From positions 1 through 12,928 of the forward strand of contig JAATFK010000707.1 in the NCBI GenBank assembly GCA_015655225.1: DNA of 12,928 nt, written 5' to 3'. The notes beneath the pieces are model-generated. The model made no database searches. It had not been told where the DNA came from and saw only the letters and a list, made by a program, of their open reading frames with translations. Positions 1-6,832 of the stretch are shown one piece after another. The position numbers and the translations under genes are program-made. This stretch comes from Solirubrobacterales bacterium (GTDB lineage Bacteria > Actinomycetota > Thermoleophilia > Solirubrobacterales > Solirubrobacteraceae). Position 1 is the stretch's first letter; every line of letters starts with the position of its first letter.

Positions 1-446
1 GGCGAGCGTGGGTAGAGCGGCGTCAGCTCGTTCTGCGGGCCCTCGCGCACTCTGCCGAACATCTCGGAGCTCGAGGCCTGGTAGAAGCGCGCCTCCGGGC
101 ACGCCTCGCGGACCGCCTCCAACATGCGCGTGACGCTCACGCCGGTGAAGTCGGCGGTCAGCGTCGGCTGGACCCAGGAGAGCGCGACGAAGCTCATCGC
201 GGCGAGGTTGTAGACCTCCTGCGGGCGTGCCGCGCGGAGCGTGTCGACGAGCGAGCGCTGGTCGAGCAGGTCGCCCTGGTGCAGGGTGATGCGGTCGCGC
301 AGGTGCTCGATCCGGTCGAACTTCTCGGTCGACGCTCGCCGCACCATGCCGTGGACCTCGTACCCCTGGTCGAGCAGCAGCTCGGCGAGATAGGAGCCGT
401 CCTGGCCGGTGATGCCGGTGATGAGCGCGCGCTTGGGAGATGACAT
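1..446 (-). CDS. gmd: GDP-mannose 4,6-dehydratase, N-terminal part (cut by window edge)
   Basis: The enzyme converts GDP-mannose to GDP-4-keto-6-deoxymannose in the cytosol, the entry to GDP-fucose, GDP-rhamnose and related deoxysugars. I translated 148 residues from the ATG at 446 down to base 1; the rest lies beyond the left edge. Residues 8-20 read LITGITGQDGSYL, a GxxGxxG Rossmann motif (G11, G14, G17) in the form typical of Gmd. RRAS follows at 36-39, VYNLAAMSFV at 78-87 and YQASSSEMFG at 122-131. By comparison with the E. coli enzyme, S126 takes the place of the catalytic Thr (conservative) and E128 the catalytic Glu; the YxxxK dyad would be beyond the edge. The NLAAMS stretch and the short loop after RRAS resemble the shorter Gmd subfamily (Pseudomonas type). 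It is divergent from the acyltransferase gene, 56 bases apart, and appears leaderless. Identity is firm; what consumes its product is not visible here. Confidence 0.9.
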   Translation of the reverse strand, partial: MSSPKRALITGITGQDGSYLAELLLDQGYEVHGMVRRASTEKFDRIEHLRDRITLHQGDLLDQRSLVDTLRAARPQEVYNLAAMSFVALSWVQPTLTADFTGVSVTRMLEAVREACPEARFYQASSSEMFGRVREGPQNELTPLYPRS

Positions 447-453
447 GCGGCGT

Positions 454-459
454 AGCCTA
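454..459 (-). promoter_or_regulatory. Putative -10 box of gmd (leaderless start)
   Basis: On the minus strand the hexamer TAGGCT (TAnnnT class) ends 7 bases before the gmd ATG at 446. This places transcription start at or within a base or so of the start codon, and no Shine-Dalgarno sequence is present. No convincing -35 box was found at 16-19 bases. Confidence 0.5.
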
Positions 460-489
460 GGCAACGAGTCGGTCACGCGTCGGCCTGGC

Positions 490-495
490 TAAGCT
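490..495 (+). promoter_or_regulatory. Putative -10 box of the acyltransferase gene (leaderless start)
   Basis: TAAGCT is followed by exactly 7 bases and then the GTG start at 503, the same geometry as the divergent gmd promoter. No Shine-Dalgarno sequence lies upstream of the GTG. The two -10 boxes are 30 bases apart on opposite strands, so the 56-base divergent region serves both genes. Confidence 0.5.
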
Positions 496-502
496 GCGGC
501 GT

Positions 503-1780
503 GTGACAAGCCGGGGGTCGCAGGTTCTCGCGTTGCACGACCGTCTGCCCCTCAGACGGACCGGCAGACGTTCGCTGCGACTCGATCAGGCCTCAGAGCT
601 CGGGCGGGGCGGCAACAACTTCGACCTGCTTCGGCTGCTGGGGGCCGGACTCGTGTTGTTCGCGCACTCCTTTGCGCTTGTCGGCGCCGCCGGGCCGTTT
701 CACCCGCTGCGCGACAGCTGGGGCAGCCTCGGAGTGCTCATCTTCTTCTCGATCAGCGGCTTCCTGGTCGCGCGCAGCTGGTCGTTCGACCCACGACCGC
801 TCTCGTTCGCCTTCAAACGGGCGTTGCGACTGTTGCCCGCGCTGATCGTCTCGCTGCTCCTGACGGCCCTGCTGCTCGGGCCGCTCGTCTCGACGCTGCC
901 ACTCCACCTCTACCTCGAGGACCCGGGGACGAAGGCGTTCGTCATCAACAACGCGACGATGCAGACGACGTATGGGCTGCCGGGCGTCTTCGCGGCGAAC
1001 GTCTACCCCGCCGTGGTCAACGGGTCGCTGTGGACGTTGCCCCTCGAGGTGAAGGCCTACTGCCTGGTGGCCGTGCTCGGCCTCCTGGGGCTGTACGGGA
1101 GACGACGCCTGCTGATGCCGCTCGTCGGCCTCGTCGTCGCGCTCCTGTTGGTCGCGTCGATCCGCAACGCCCTCCCGCTGGGCAACCGCTTCACCGCGAT
1201 GCTCGTCTACGTCCAGGCGGGTCCGGAGGCCCTCGCCAACGCGAAGGCCGGTGCCTACGACGCGTGGGCCCAGCCGTTCGCGGCCTTCGCGATCGGCGCG
1301 ACGATGTTCTCGCTCGCGCGTTGGATCTCGCTGCGCTGGAGCATTGCCGCCCTGTTGACGGGCATCTGGATCGTCGCCGTCGCCAAGGGAGGGCACGTCC
1401 AGACGATCACGACCGCATGGATCGCTCCGTACGTGGTCCTGATCGTCGCGTACCGCACCGCTCACCTGTTCCGCCTGCCGGACCGCGTCGGCGACTACTC
1501 GTACGGCCTCTACATCTATGCGTTCCCGGTGCAGCAGACGATCTCCCACCTGCTGTCGCCGTCGAGCGGTTGGGTCATGCTGCTGCTCTCGGCGCCGATC
1601 ACGTTGCTGTTCGCGATCGCCTCGTGGCACCTTGTCGAGGCGCCGGCGCTGACGCTCAAGCAGCGGCTCGTGCGGCCGCTGGCGGTCGCCAGCCACAAGG
1701 CGCTGCACCCGTCCGAGCGCACCGACCTCGACGCGACGCCGGTCGGCGACGTCTCGGCCGCCGAGCCCGCGCGCCCGTAG
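503..1780 (+). CDS. Acyltransferase family 3 membrane protein (probable polysaccharide O-acyltransferase)
   Basis: Family 3 acyltransferases transfer acetyl or other acyl groups from the cytosolic side onto sugars of surface glycans. The 425-residue protein has a basic N-terminal tail of about 38 residues, then roughly ten hydrophobic segments. Family signatures are NNFDLLRLLGAGLVLFAHSF at 38-57 (R44 and H55 match the conserved Arg and His), FFSISGFLVARSW at 81-93, NGSLWTLPLEV at 173-183, DYSYGLYIYAFPVQQ at 331-345 and SWHLVEAPAL near the C-terminal end. Length is normal. I chose the GTG at 503 because it lies 7 bases after a TAAGCT -10 box; there is no ribosome site. Codon use includes more TTG/CTT and AT-ending codons than the genes downstream. 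Acyl donor and target sugar cannot be read from the sequence; O-acetylation of the glycan built by the neighbouring transferases is the likely job. Confidence 0.9.
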   Translation: MTSRGSQVLALHDRLPLRRTGRRSLRLDQASELGRGGNNFDLLRLLGAGLVLFAHSFALVGAAGPFHPLRDSWGSLGVLIFFSISGFLVARSWSFDPRPLSFAFKRALRLLPALIVSLLLTALLLGPLVSTLPLHLYLEDPGTKAFVINNATMQTTYGLPGVFAANVYPAVVNGSLWTLPLEVKAYCLVAVLGLLGLYGRRRLLMPLVGLVVALLLVASIRNALPLGNRFTAMLVYVQAGPEALANAKAGAYDAWAQPFAAFAIGATMFSLARWISLRWSIAALLTGIWIVAVAKGGHVQTITTAWIAPYVVLIVAYRTAHLFRLPDRVGDYSYGLYIYAFPVQQTISHLLSPSSGWVMLLLSAPITLLFAIASWHLVEAPALTLKQRLVRPLAVASHKALHPSERTDLDATPVGDVSAAEPARP

Positions 1781-1792
1781 CCGGCGCCCTTC

Positions 1793-1798
1793 TAGACT
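1793..1798 (+). promoter_or_regulatory. Putative -10 box of the WecG/TagA-type gene
   Basis: TAGACT lies just after the acyltransferase stop and 8 bases before a GTG at 1807, so a second promoter may produce a leaderless or nearly leaderless transcript. The 26-base gap holds no Shine-Dalgarno sequence. The match is short and rests partly on the same spacing recurring upstream of other genes here. Confidence 0.4.
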
Positions 1799-1806
1799 GC
1801 ATCGAC

Positions 1807-2598
1807 GTGATCGTGCCTCCTCCCCCCGGCGTCATGCCCCAGGCCGCCGTGCTCGGCGTCCCGCTCGCGATCACCGACTACGAGGGCGCGCTCGACTGGA
1901 TCGACGCCGCGATCGCGGCGGACGCGCGGGAGTACCTCTGCGTCGCCGCGGTGCACACAGTGATGGAGTCGCGCGACGACCCGGCGCTGCGAGCGGCCGT
2001 CGCGGGTGCCGCCTTCACGGTGCCCGACGGCCAGCCGCTCGCCTGGGCGCTCCGCAAGCTCGGGCACGACATCGACGCGCGCGTCTACGGCCCCGACCTG
2101 ATGGCCCACTCGCTCGCCCGCGCGGCGGGCACCGGCCAGCGCCACTTCCTCTACGGCGGGCGTGACCGCGCGGCGCTCGACGCGCTCACCGAGAAGCTGC
2201 GGGAGCGCTTCCCGGGACTCCAGCTGGTGGGCGGCTACGCGCCCGTCTTCCGCGAGCTGTCCGAGCAGGAGAGGGACGCCATCGCGGCCGAGATCAACGC
2301 GGCCAGACCGGACGTCGTGTGGGTCGGGCTGGGCGTGCCGCGGCAGGAGAAGTGGATGGCGGCGATGCGCGGGCGCCTCGACGCGCCGATCCTGATCGGC
2401 GTCGGCGCCGCCTTCGACTTCCACGCCGGGCTCGTCCCGCAGGCGCCGCCGTGGATGCAGAAGCGCGGGCTCGAATGGCTCTTCCGCCTGATCCAGGAGC
2501 CGCGCCGCCTGTGGAAGCGCTACGCGAAGCACAACCCGCGGTTCGTCGTCGGGTTCGCCCGGCAGTGGGCGGCGCACCGTCGGCGCACGCGCCGATAG
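1807..2598 (+). CDS. WecG/TagA/CpsF family glycosyltransferase
   Basis: Members of this GT26 family add the second sugar to an undecaprenyl-diphosphate-linked sugar, for example ManNAcA in enterobacterial common antigen or ManNAc in wall teichoic acid, at the inner membrane face. From the GTG at 1807 the protein is 263 residues, normal for the family. Visible motifs are VLGVPLAITDYEGAL at 15-29, FTVPDGQPL at 70-78 (D74 matches the catalytic Asp of the PDG motif), LGVPRQEKWM around 177-186, VGAAFDFHAG shortly after, and PPWMQKRGLEWLFRL followed by EPRRLWKRY near the C-terminus, the region thought to contact membrane. The start is uncertain: GTG 1807, GTG 1813 and ATG 1834 are all in frame and none has a ribosome site. 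I prefer 1807 because of the -10 box at 1793. The open frame extends upstream to 1030 but only as a shadow of the acyltransferase gene. Sugar specificity is unknown. Confidence 0.9.
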   Translation: MIVPPPPGVMPQAAVLGVPLAITDYEGALDWIDAAIAADAREYLCVAAVHTVMESRDDPALRAAVAGAAFTVPDGQPLAWALRKLGHDIDARVYGPDLMAHSLARAAGTGQRHFLYGGRDRAALDALTEKLRERFPGLQLVGGYAPVFRELSEQERDAIAAEINAARPDVVWVGLGVPRQEKWMAAMRGRLDAPILIGVGAAFDFHAGLVPQAPPWMQKRGLEWLFRLIQEPRRLWKRYAKHNPRFVVGFARQWAAHRRRTRR

Positions 2599-2613
2599 GG
2601 GCGGGTCGCCCGC
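2599..2613 (+). other. Small hairpin between the WecG-like and epimerase-like genes
   Basis: The 18-base gap contains GGGCG, 3 bases, CGCCC (2599-2611), with an alternative fold of GCGGG and CCCGC (2601-2613). It sits 3 to 5 bases before the ATG at 2617, where a ribosome site would be, and could dampen translation of the downstream gene. It may be no more than chance in such GC-rich DNA. Confidence 0.25.
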
Positions 2614-2616
2614 TCG

Positions 2617-3582
2617 ATGACGCGCGTCCTCGTGATCGGCGGCGCCGGGACGCTCGGCGCGGCGGTCGTCCGCCGGCTGCTGCCGGATCCCGCCTACGAC
2701 CTCCGCGTCGCCGACGCGCGCCCGGCGCCGCAGTGGCTGCGCGAGGGCTGCGAGATCGACCGCTCCGCCCTCGCCGAGCCGGGGCGGGCGCGGGCGGCGC
2801 TCGACGGCTGCTCGCTCGTGATCGACCTCGCCGACCGCCGGGCGGCAGGGCCGTTCACGCGGATCGAGGCCGACGGCGGCGTGCGCGTCGCGGTCCTGCG
2901 GGCCGCGCTCGACCTCGGCGTCGAGCGCTTCGTCTACGTCTCCTCCGGCGCGGTGCTGGAGCGCGCGACCGCGTTCCCGACGACCGAGGCGCACCTCGCG
3001 GGCTGCGCGCCGCCGACCGCCGCCGACGGTTTCTCGCAGCTGGCCGGCGAGGTCGCGTGCCGGGCCGCCCACGCAGAGCGCGGTCTGCCATTCACGATCT
3101 GCCGCGCGTGCGACGCCTACGGGACGCAGGAGCCGTTCGACGCCGAGCGCGGGCTCGCGCGCGACCTGCCGGGGCTGGTGGCGCGCGCGCTCGCCGGGGA
3201 GCCGGCACCGATGGACGACGGGGCCGAGGACGACGACGGCCCGGGGAGCGGCGCGCTCACGCACGTGGACGACGTCGCCGAGGGGATCGTCGCCGCACTC
3301 GCAGCACCGGCGGCGCTCGGAGAGGACTTCAACCTCGCGGGGCCGGAGGAGCTGACCCGCGGCGAGCTGACGCGGCTCGTCTGGGAGCTGTGTGGCGACG
3401 CCGAGCACGCGGCGGCCGCCACCGCGCCGACGACGCCACCCCGCGCGGGCGCGCGGCGCTGGCCGTCGGCCGAGAAGGCCCGCGCCGTGCTCGGCTGGGA
3501 GGCACGCACGAGCGTGCGCGACGGGATCGCGCGGCTGGCTGCCTGGCAGCGCGCGCACGACCCCGTCGCCGCCCGCCGCTAG
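2617..3582 (+). CDS. NAD(P)-dependent epimerase/dehydratase-like protein with lost catalytic dyad
   Basis: This 321-residue protein has the extended-SDR fold used by sugar-nucleotide epimerases and dehydratases. Residues 3-14 read RVLVIGGAGTLG, a clean GxxGxxG dinucleotide site (G8, G11, G14). VERFVYVSSGAV at 102-113 carries the usual serine region, and a THVDDVAEGI segment near residue 210-220 and a FNLAGPEELT segment match the family's C-terminal half. The place where YxxxK is expected, just before LAGE at 142-145, reads DGFSQ (137-141), so both the Tyr and Lys are replaced. An unusual acidic run, MDDGAEDDDG, precedes the HVDDVA motif. It probably binds a nucleotide cofactor but may not be a classical epimerase; a regulatory or structural role is possible. 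It lies 18 bases after the WecG-like gene, likely co-transcribed. Its substrate is not identifiable. Confidence 0.85.
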   Translation: MTRVLVIGGAGTLGAAVVRRLLPDPAYDLRVADARPAPQWLREGCEIDRSALAEPGRARAALDGCSLVIDLADRRAAGPFTRIEADGGVRVAVLRAALDLGVERFVYVSSGAVLERATAFPTTEAHLAGCAPPTAADGFSQLAGEVACRAAHAERGLPFTICRACDAYGTQEPFDAERGLARDLPGLVARALAGEPAPMDDGAEDDDGPGSGALTHVDDVAEGIVAALAAPAALGEDFNLAGPEELTRGELTRLVWELCGDAEHAAAATAPTTPPRAGARRWPSAEKARAVLGWEARTSVRDGIARLAAWQRAHDPVAARR

Positions 3583-3621
3583 CGTGCCGCGCACGGCACC
3601 GCGCCCGGGTCGCGTTACCGT
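3580..3621 (+). promoter_or_regulatory. Possible -10 boxes upstream of the GT2 gene
   Basis: Two TAnnnT hexamers lie in this gap. TAGCGT at 3580-3585 overlaps the stop codon of the preceding gene and would give a leader of about 40 bases. TACCGT at 3616-3621 is 10 bases before the ATG and would give a leader of only a few bases. Neither has a clear -35. The only Shine-Dalgarno-like bases, GGAG at 3625-3628, are too close to the ATG to be convincing. Confidence 0.3.
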
Positions 3622-3631
3622 CTCGGAGCCC

Positions 3632-4483
3632 ATGGAGTCCATCCCCGCCACGATCGTCGTCCCGACGCGCAATCGCGCCGACTATCTCGACGTCGCGCTC
3701 GCGTCGTTCGCGGCGCCCGTCGCCGCCGCCGGCGCCGAGGTCGTCGTCGTGCTCGACGGCCCCGACGCGGTCAGCGCCGCGGTCGCCGAGCGTCACGGCG
3801 CGCGCGTCGTCGCGCTGCCCCGCACGGCGGGCCCGAACGCCGCCCGCAACGCCGGCGTCGCGGCCGCTCGCGGCGAGCTGGTGATCTTCGTCGACGACGA
3901 TGTCGCCGCCCCGCCGACGTGGCTTCCGGCACTGCTTTCGGCGGCCGCCACGACGCCCGAGCGCGACGTCTTCGGCGGCCCGATCCGCGCCCGCATCGAG
4001 CGCGCCCACGTCGGCCTGCTCGGCTTCTGCGGACGCGATAAGCCGCCGCTGACGACGCTCGACGCCGGCCCCGCCGACCGCGACGTGGAGGTCGTCTGGA
4101 GCGCGAACCTCGCGATCCGCCGCGCCACGCTCGCGTCGGTCGGCGGGTTCGACGAGGCGATCGCGGTCGGCGCCGGCGACGAGGAGGAGTGGCAGGAGCG
4201 CTACCGCGCGAGCGGCGGCCAGGTCCGCTACGTCGCCGCCGCCGGGCTCGACCACCGTCGCACCCGCGAGGACGCGTCGCTGCGCGCGTTCATGCGCGCC
4301 GCCCACCACCGCGGCCGCGCCGGACGCCGCAACGACGCGCGCAAGGGCGCGGTGCCGCCGCTGAGCGCCGAGCTGCGCGTGCTCGCCGGGTGCCTCTGGC
4401 ACGTCGTGCGCCGCCGCTGCGCGAACGGCTTCGTGATGGCCGCGCACGCGACCGGGCGGATCCGCGAGGCGCTCGGGCGATGA
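3632..4483 (+). CDS. Family 2 glycosyltransferase (GT-A fold)
   Basis: GT2 enzymes transfer a sugar from a nucleotide donor to a growing lipid-linked glycan in the cytosol. The 283-residue protein starts ESIPATIVVPTRNRADYLDVAL, the typical first strand and PTRNR loop. GPNAARNAG follows at 67-75, and the metal-binding DxD region is VIFVDDDVAAP at 84-94 (D88-D90). WSANLAIRR at 156-164 and GGFDEA at 171-176 are standard acceptor-side motifs, and GDEEEW at 182-187 supplies the probable catalytic acid. The C-terminal 100 residues are basic, with Arg/His-rich segments that could sit at the membrane surface; there are no clear membrane spans. The ATG at 3632 is the first sensible start. Its stop overlaps the next gene's ATG, so the two are probably translationally coupled. 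Donor sugar is unknown. Confidence 0.9.
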   Translation: MESIPATIVVPTRNRADYLDVALASFAAPVAAAGAEVVVVLDGPDAVSAAVAERHGARVVALPRTAGPNAARNAGVAAARGELVIFVDDDVAAPPTWLPALLSAAATTPERDVFGGPIRARIERAHVGLLGFCGRDKPPLTTLDAGPADRDVEVVWSANLAIRRATLASVGGFDEAIAVGAGDEEEWQERYRASGGQVRYVAAAGLDHRRTREDASLRAFMRAAHHRGRAGRRNDARKGAVPPLSAELRVLAGCLWHVVRRRCANGFVMAAHATGRIREALGR

Positions 4484-5340
4484 GCGCGGACGCGGACGCG
4501 CCCCCGCCGCCGCGCTTCGACGCCGCCGGGGACGTGGTGGACGACTTCGCCTCGGGCGAGAGCGGGATCGTCGCCGGCGTGCGCCGGACGACCAGTACGG
4601 CGGTGCAGGACGCGCTCCTCGACGGGCTCGCGCTCGCGCGACTGGAGCCGTGGCGGCTCGCGCGCGCCGCCGCCTTCGCGCCGCCGCGCCGCCGCGTGCT
4701 GGCGCTCGGGATCGAGCGCGAGGACCGCGCGAACCTGATGGGCGCCGCGCGCGCCGAGCTGGCGCGCTCGCGCCACGACGTGGAGCTGGTCACGACGCCG
4801 GTCGGCGGTCGCGGCAAGTTCGAGAACCTCAACGCGCTGCTCGACGCGCATCCGTTGGAGGACCGCGACTGGCTGCTCGTGCTCGACGACGACGTGGCGC
4901 TGCCGCACGGCTTCCTCGACCGCTTCCTGTTCCTCGCCGAGCACTTCGACCTGCGGCTCGCACAGCCGGCGCACCGCCGCCGCTCGCACGCCGCCTGGCG
5001 GGTGACGCGGCGCCAGCCGCGCAGCGCCGTGCGGGAGACGCGCTACGTCGAGATCGGGCCGGTCAGCCTCTTCCACCGCTCGACGTTCGAGACGCTGCTG
5101 CCGTTCCCGGCGCTGCGCGCCGGCTGGGGACTCGACAACCACTGGGCCGCGCTGGCGCGCGAGCACGGCTGGCGGATCGGCGTCGTCGACGCGCTCCCGA
5201 TCCGCCACATCTCGCGGCCGATCGCCGACTCCTACCGGCGCGCCGACGCGGTCGCCGAGTCGCGCGCGTTCCTCGCGGAGCGGCCGTACGTGACCGCCGC
5301 CGAGGCGCAGCGGACGGTCGCGAGGCACGCAAAGTGGTGA
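4480..5340 (+). CDS. GT-A-like glycosyltransferase (putative), translationally coupled to the GT2
   Basis: The 286-residue protein begins at an ATG that overlaps the upstream stop as ATGA. The open frame runs farther upstream, but only as an out-of-frame shadow of the GT2 gene. After a 30-residue low-complexity acidic/Pro tail, the body shows RRRVLALGIEREDR at 70-83, GKFENLNALL at 112-121 and WLLVLDDDVALPHGFLD at 131-147. That last stretch is a good GT-A metal-site motif (D136-D138). IGPVSLFHRSTFETLLPFP at 192-210 and GWGLDNHWAALAREHGWRIG at 215-234 resemble the acceptor and catalytic-base region of GT-A enzymes, where an Asp (D219) follows GWG. HISRPIADSYRR near the end is also typical of such proteins. 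I assign it to the glycosyltransferases from these motifs, without placing it in a numbered family. It should act with the GT2 product on the same glycan. Confidence 0.75.
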   Translation: MSADADAPPPPRFDAAGDVVDDFASGESGIVAGVRRTTSTAVQDALLDGLALARLEPWRLARAAAFAPPRRRVLALGIEREDRANLMGAARAELARSRHDVELVTTPVGGRGKFENLNALLDAHPLEDRDWLLVLDDDVALPHGFLDRFLFLAEHFDLRLAQPAHRRRSHAAWRVTRRQPRSAVRETRYVEIGPVSLFHRSTFETLLPFPALRAGWGLDNHWAALAREHGWRIGVVDALPIRHISRPIADSYRRADAVAESRAFLAERPYVTAAEAQRTVARHAKW

Positions 5341-5464
5341 GGGACGAAGTGCAGCGAGCCGGAAGTCGCACGCCGCGCGGCGCGCCCGGCGAGGGCCGCG
5401 GGCGACTTCCAAGCGACGATCGCGACGGAGACGGCCGGAACCGTGCCACGGGAGAAGGCGCACG
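5341..5464 (+). repeat. Intercistronic inverted repeat before the GT4 gene
   Basis: The 124-base gap contains a perfect 9-base inverted repeat, GGAAGTCGC at 5361-5369 and GCGACTTCC at 5402-5410. The 32-base interval itself holds the palindrome CGCCGCGCGGCG (5371-5382). Together these could form a branched RNA structure. No T-run follows, so a simple terminator is unlikely. A good ribosome site, GGAGAAGG at 5451-5458, lies 6 bases before the ATG at 5465. No protein-coding sequence is apparent in the gap. Confidence 0.4.
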
Positions 5465-6649
5465 ATGACCGTCTCTGTCGCGATCGTCGCCGAGTACTAC
5501 CCTCGCGCCTCGGACCCCGTGCTCGGCGTCTGGGCGCACCGGCAGGCGCTTGCCGCGCGCGACGCCGGCGCCGAGGTGCGGGTGCTCGTCCTGCACCGGC
5601 CGCTGCCGCCGCTCGCGGCCGTCAGACGCGGCGACCTCGGCGCGCTGCGGGCCGCGTTGCGCCAGCCGCGCCACGCCCAGCTCGACGGGATCGAGGTCAC
5701 CTACGTCCCCTACCTCTCCCCACCGCGACCCTGGAGCTACGGCGCCTGGGGCGCGTGGGCGGCGCCGGCGCTGCGCCGAGCGCTGACGCAGCTCCACGGG
5801 CGCTTCCCGTTCGACCTCGTGCACGCCCACTACGCGGTCCCCGCCGGCGATGCCGTGCGACGGGCGCTGCCGGGCGTCCCGCTCGTCGTCTCGGTCCACG
5901 GCGGCGACGTGCTCGCGACCGTCGCCCGCGGTCCCTACGCGCGCCGCGTCGTGGCGCGCACCTTCGGCCACGCGCGGCTCGTGCTGGCCAACTCGGCCGG
6001 GACCGAGGCGCGCTGCCTTCCGCTCGGCGCCCGTGCGACGGCGGTCGTCCACCTCGGCACCGACCTGCCGCCGGCGAGCGCCGGCGAGCGCAACGCCGAC
6101 CACGCCCCCACCCTCGTGACGGTCGGCCACCTCGTCGCGCGCAAGCGCCACGCCGACGTGCTGGAGGCCCTCGCCCTGCTCGCCCCCACGCATCCACGGC
6201 TGCGCTGGGAGGTCGTCGGCGACGGCCCCGAGCGGGAGCCGCTGCGCGCGCTCGCACAGCGGCTCGGCGTCGCCGAACGGGTCACGTTCCTCGGGCAGCT
6301 GGAGCCGCGCGCGGCGCGTGAGCGCGCCTGGGCCGGCGACCTGTTCGTGCTGCCGAGCGTCGACGAGGCGTTCGGCGTCGCCTATGTCGAGGCGATGGCC
6401 GGCTCCGTTCCCGCGATCGGCTGCGCGGGCGAGGACGGCCCCGAGGAGATCGCCGCCGCCGGCGGCGGGCTCGTGCGCGTCGCCCGCCGCGACCCAGCGG
6501 CGCTGGCGGCGACGCTCGAGCGCCTGCTCGGCGATCCGGCCGAGCGCGCGCGGCTCGGCGCGGAGGCGCGCGCGACGGTGGAGCGGGCGTTCACGTGGGA
6601 GCGCTGCGGCGTCGCGATGGTCGCCGCCTACGAGCGCGCGGTCGCCTGA
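5465..6649 (+). CDS. Family 4 glycosyltransferase (GT-B fold, retaining)
   Basis: GT4 enzymes are retaining transferases that add sugars to lipid-linked or other acceptors in the cytosol. The protein has 394 residues, a usual length. The N-terminal acceptor domain starts VSVAIVAEYYPRASDPVLG, with VWAHRQA at 22-28 and DLVHAHYAVPAGDA at 117-130. VVSVHGGDVL at 141-150 is the conserved HGGD region. The donor domain shows LVTVGHLVARKRHADVLEAL at 217-236 (the Arg/Lys pair that grips the donor phosphates), VVGDGPEREPL at 250-260 and RVTFLGQLEP at 272-281. The EX7E motif is E301 to E309 in SVDEAFGVAYVEAM, and GPEEI follows. The ATG is preceded by GGAGAAGG at 6 bases, one of the few clear Shine-Dalgarno sites here. 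It is 124 bases after the coupled pair of transferases. A hairpin starting at its stop codon suggests transcription ends here. Confidence 0.93.
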   Translation: MTVSVAIVAEYYPRASDPVLGVWAHRQALAARDAGAEVRVLVLHRPLPPLAAVRRGDLGALRAALRQPRHAQLDGIEVTYVPYLSPPRPWSYGAWGAWAAPALRRALTQLHGRFPFDLVHAHYAVPAGDAVRRALPGVPLVVSVHGGDVLATVARGPYARRVVARTFGHARLVLANSAGTEARCLPLGARATAVVHLGTDLPPASAGERNADHAPTLVTVGHLVARKRHADVLEALALLAPTHPRLRWEVVGDGPEREPLRALAQRLGVAERVTFLGQLEPRAARERAWAGDLFVLPSVDEAFGVAYVEAMAGSVPAIGCAGEDGPEEIAAAGGGLVRVARRDPAALAATLERLLGDPAERARLGAEARATVERAFTWERCGVAMVAAYERAVA

Positions 6650-6671
6650 CGCGGAGGCCCGCGTCAGATTT
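6647..6671 (+). terminator. Rho-independent-type terminator after the GT4 gene
   Basis: TGACGCGG (6647-6654) pairs perfectly with CCGCGTCA (6659-6666) around the 4-base loop AGGC, followed by GATTT. The left arm includes the TGA stop of the glycosyltransferase gene. The T-run is short, but T-poor terminators are usual in high-GC actinobacteria. It would close the glycosyltransferase operon. Confidence 0.55.
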
Positions 6672-6832
6672 CGCGGGGGCTGGTTTATTGGTGAGGACCG
6701 CATGGGTACCCGACCGGCAGACGTTGCCCGCGGCCCGGCGCGCTCGGGGCGGGAGACGTCTGATGCCGCGCTGGTCCTGGTCGACGAGAGCCACCCCTGG
6801 TCCCGGGCTCACGTCGCCGGCACGGCATCGCT

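Noticed and set aside
593..1708. Long antisense open frame opposite the acyltransferase
   Set aside because: It is Arg/Gln/Glu-rich without any domain, and the opposite strand carries a clear family 3 acyltransferase.
1030..1806. Upstream extension of the WecG-like frame
   Set aside because: It lies wholly inside the acyltransferase gene in another frame, and family length and motifs begin after 1807.
1792..3672. 626-residue antisense open frame
   Set aside because: It spans two well-supported genes on the plus strand and has the Arg/Ala/Gly-rich composition of a GC-driven shadow frame.
5063..6703. 546-residue antisense open frame opposite the GT4
   Set aside because: No recognisable domains; the GT4 on the plus strand has complete motifs.
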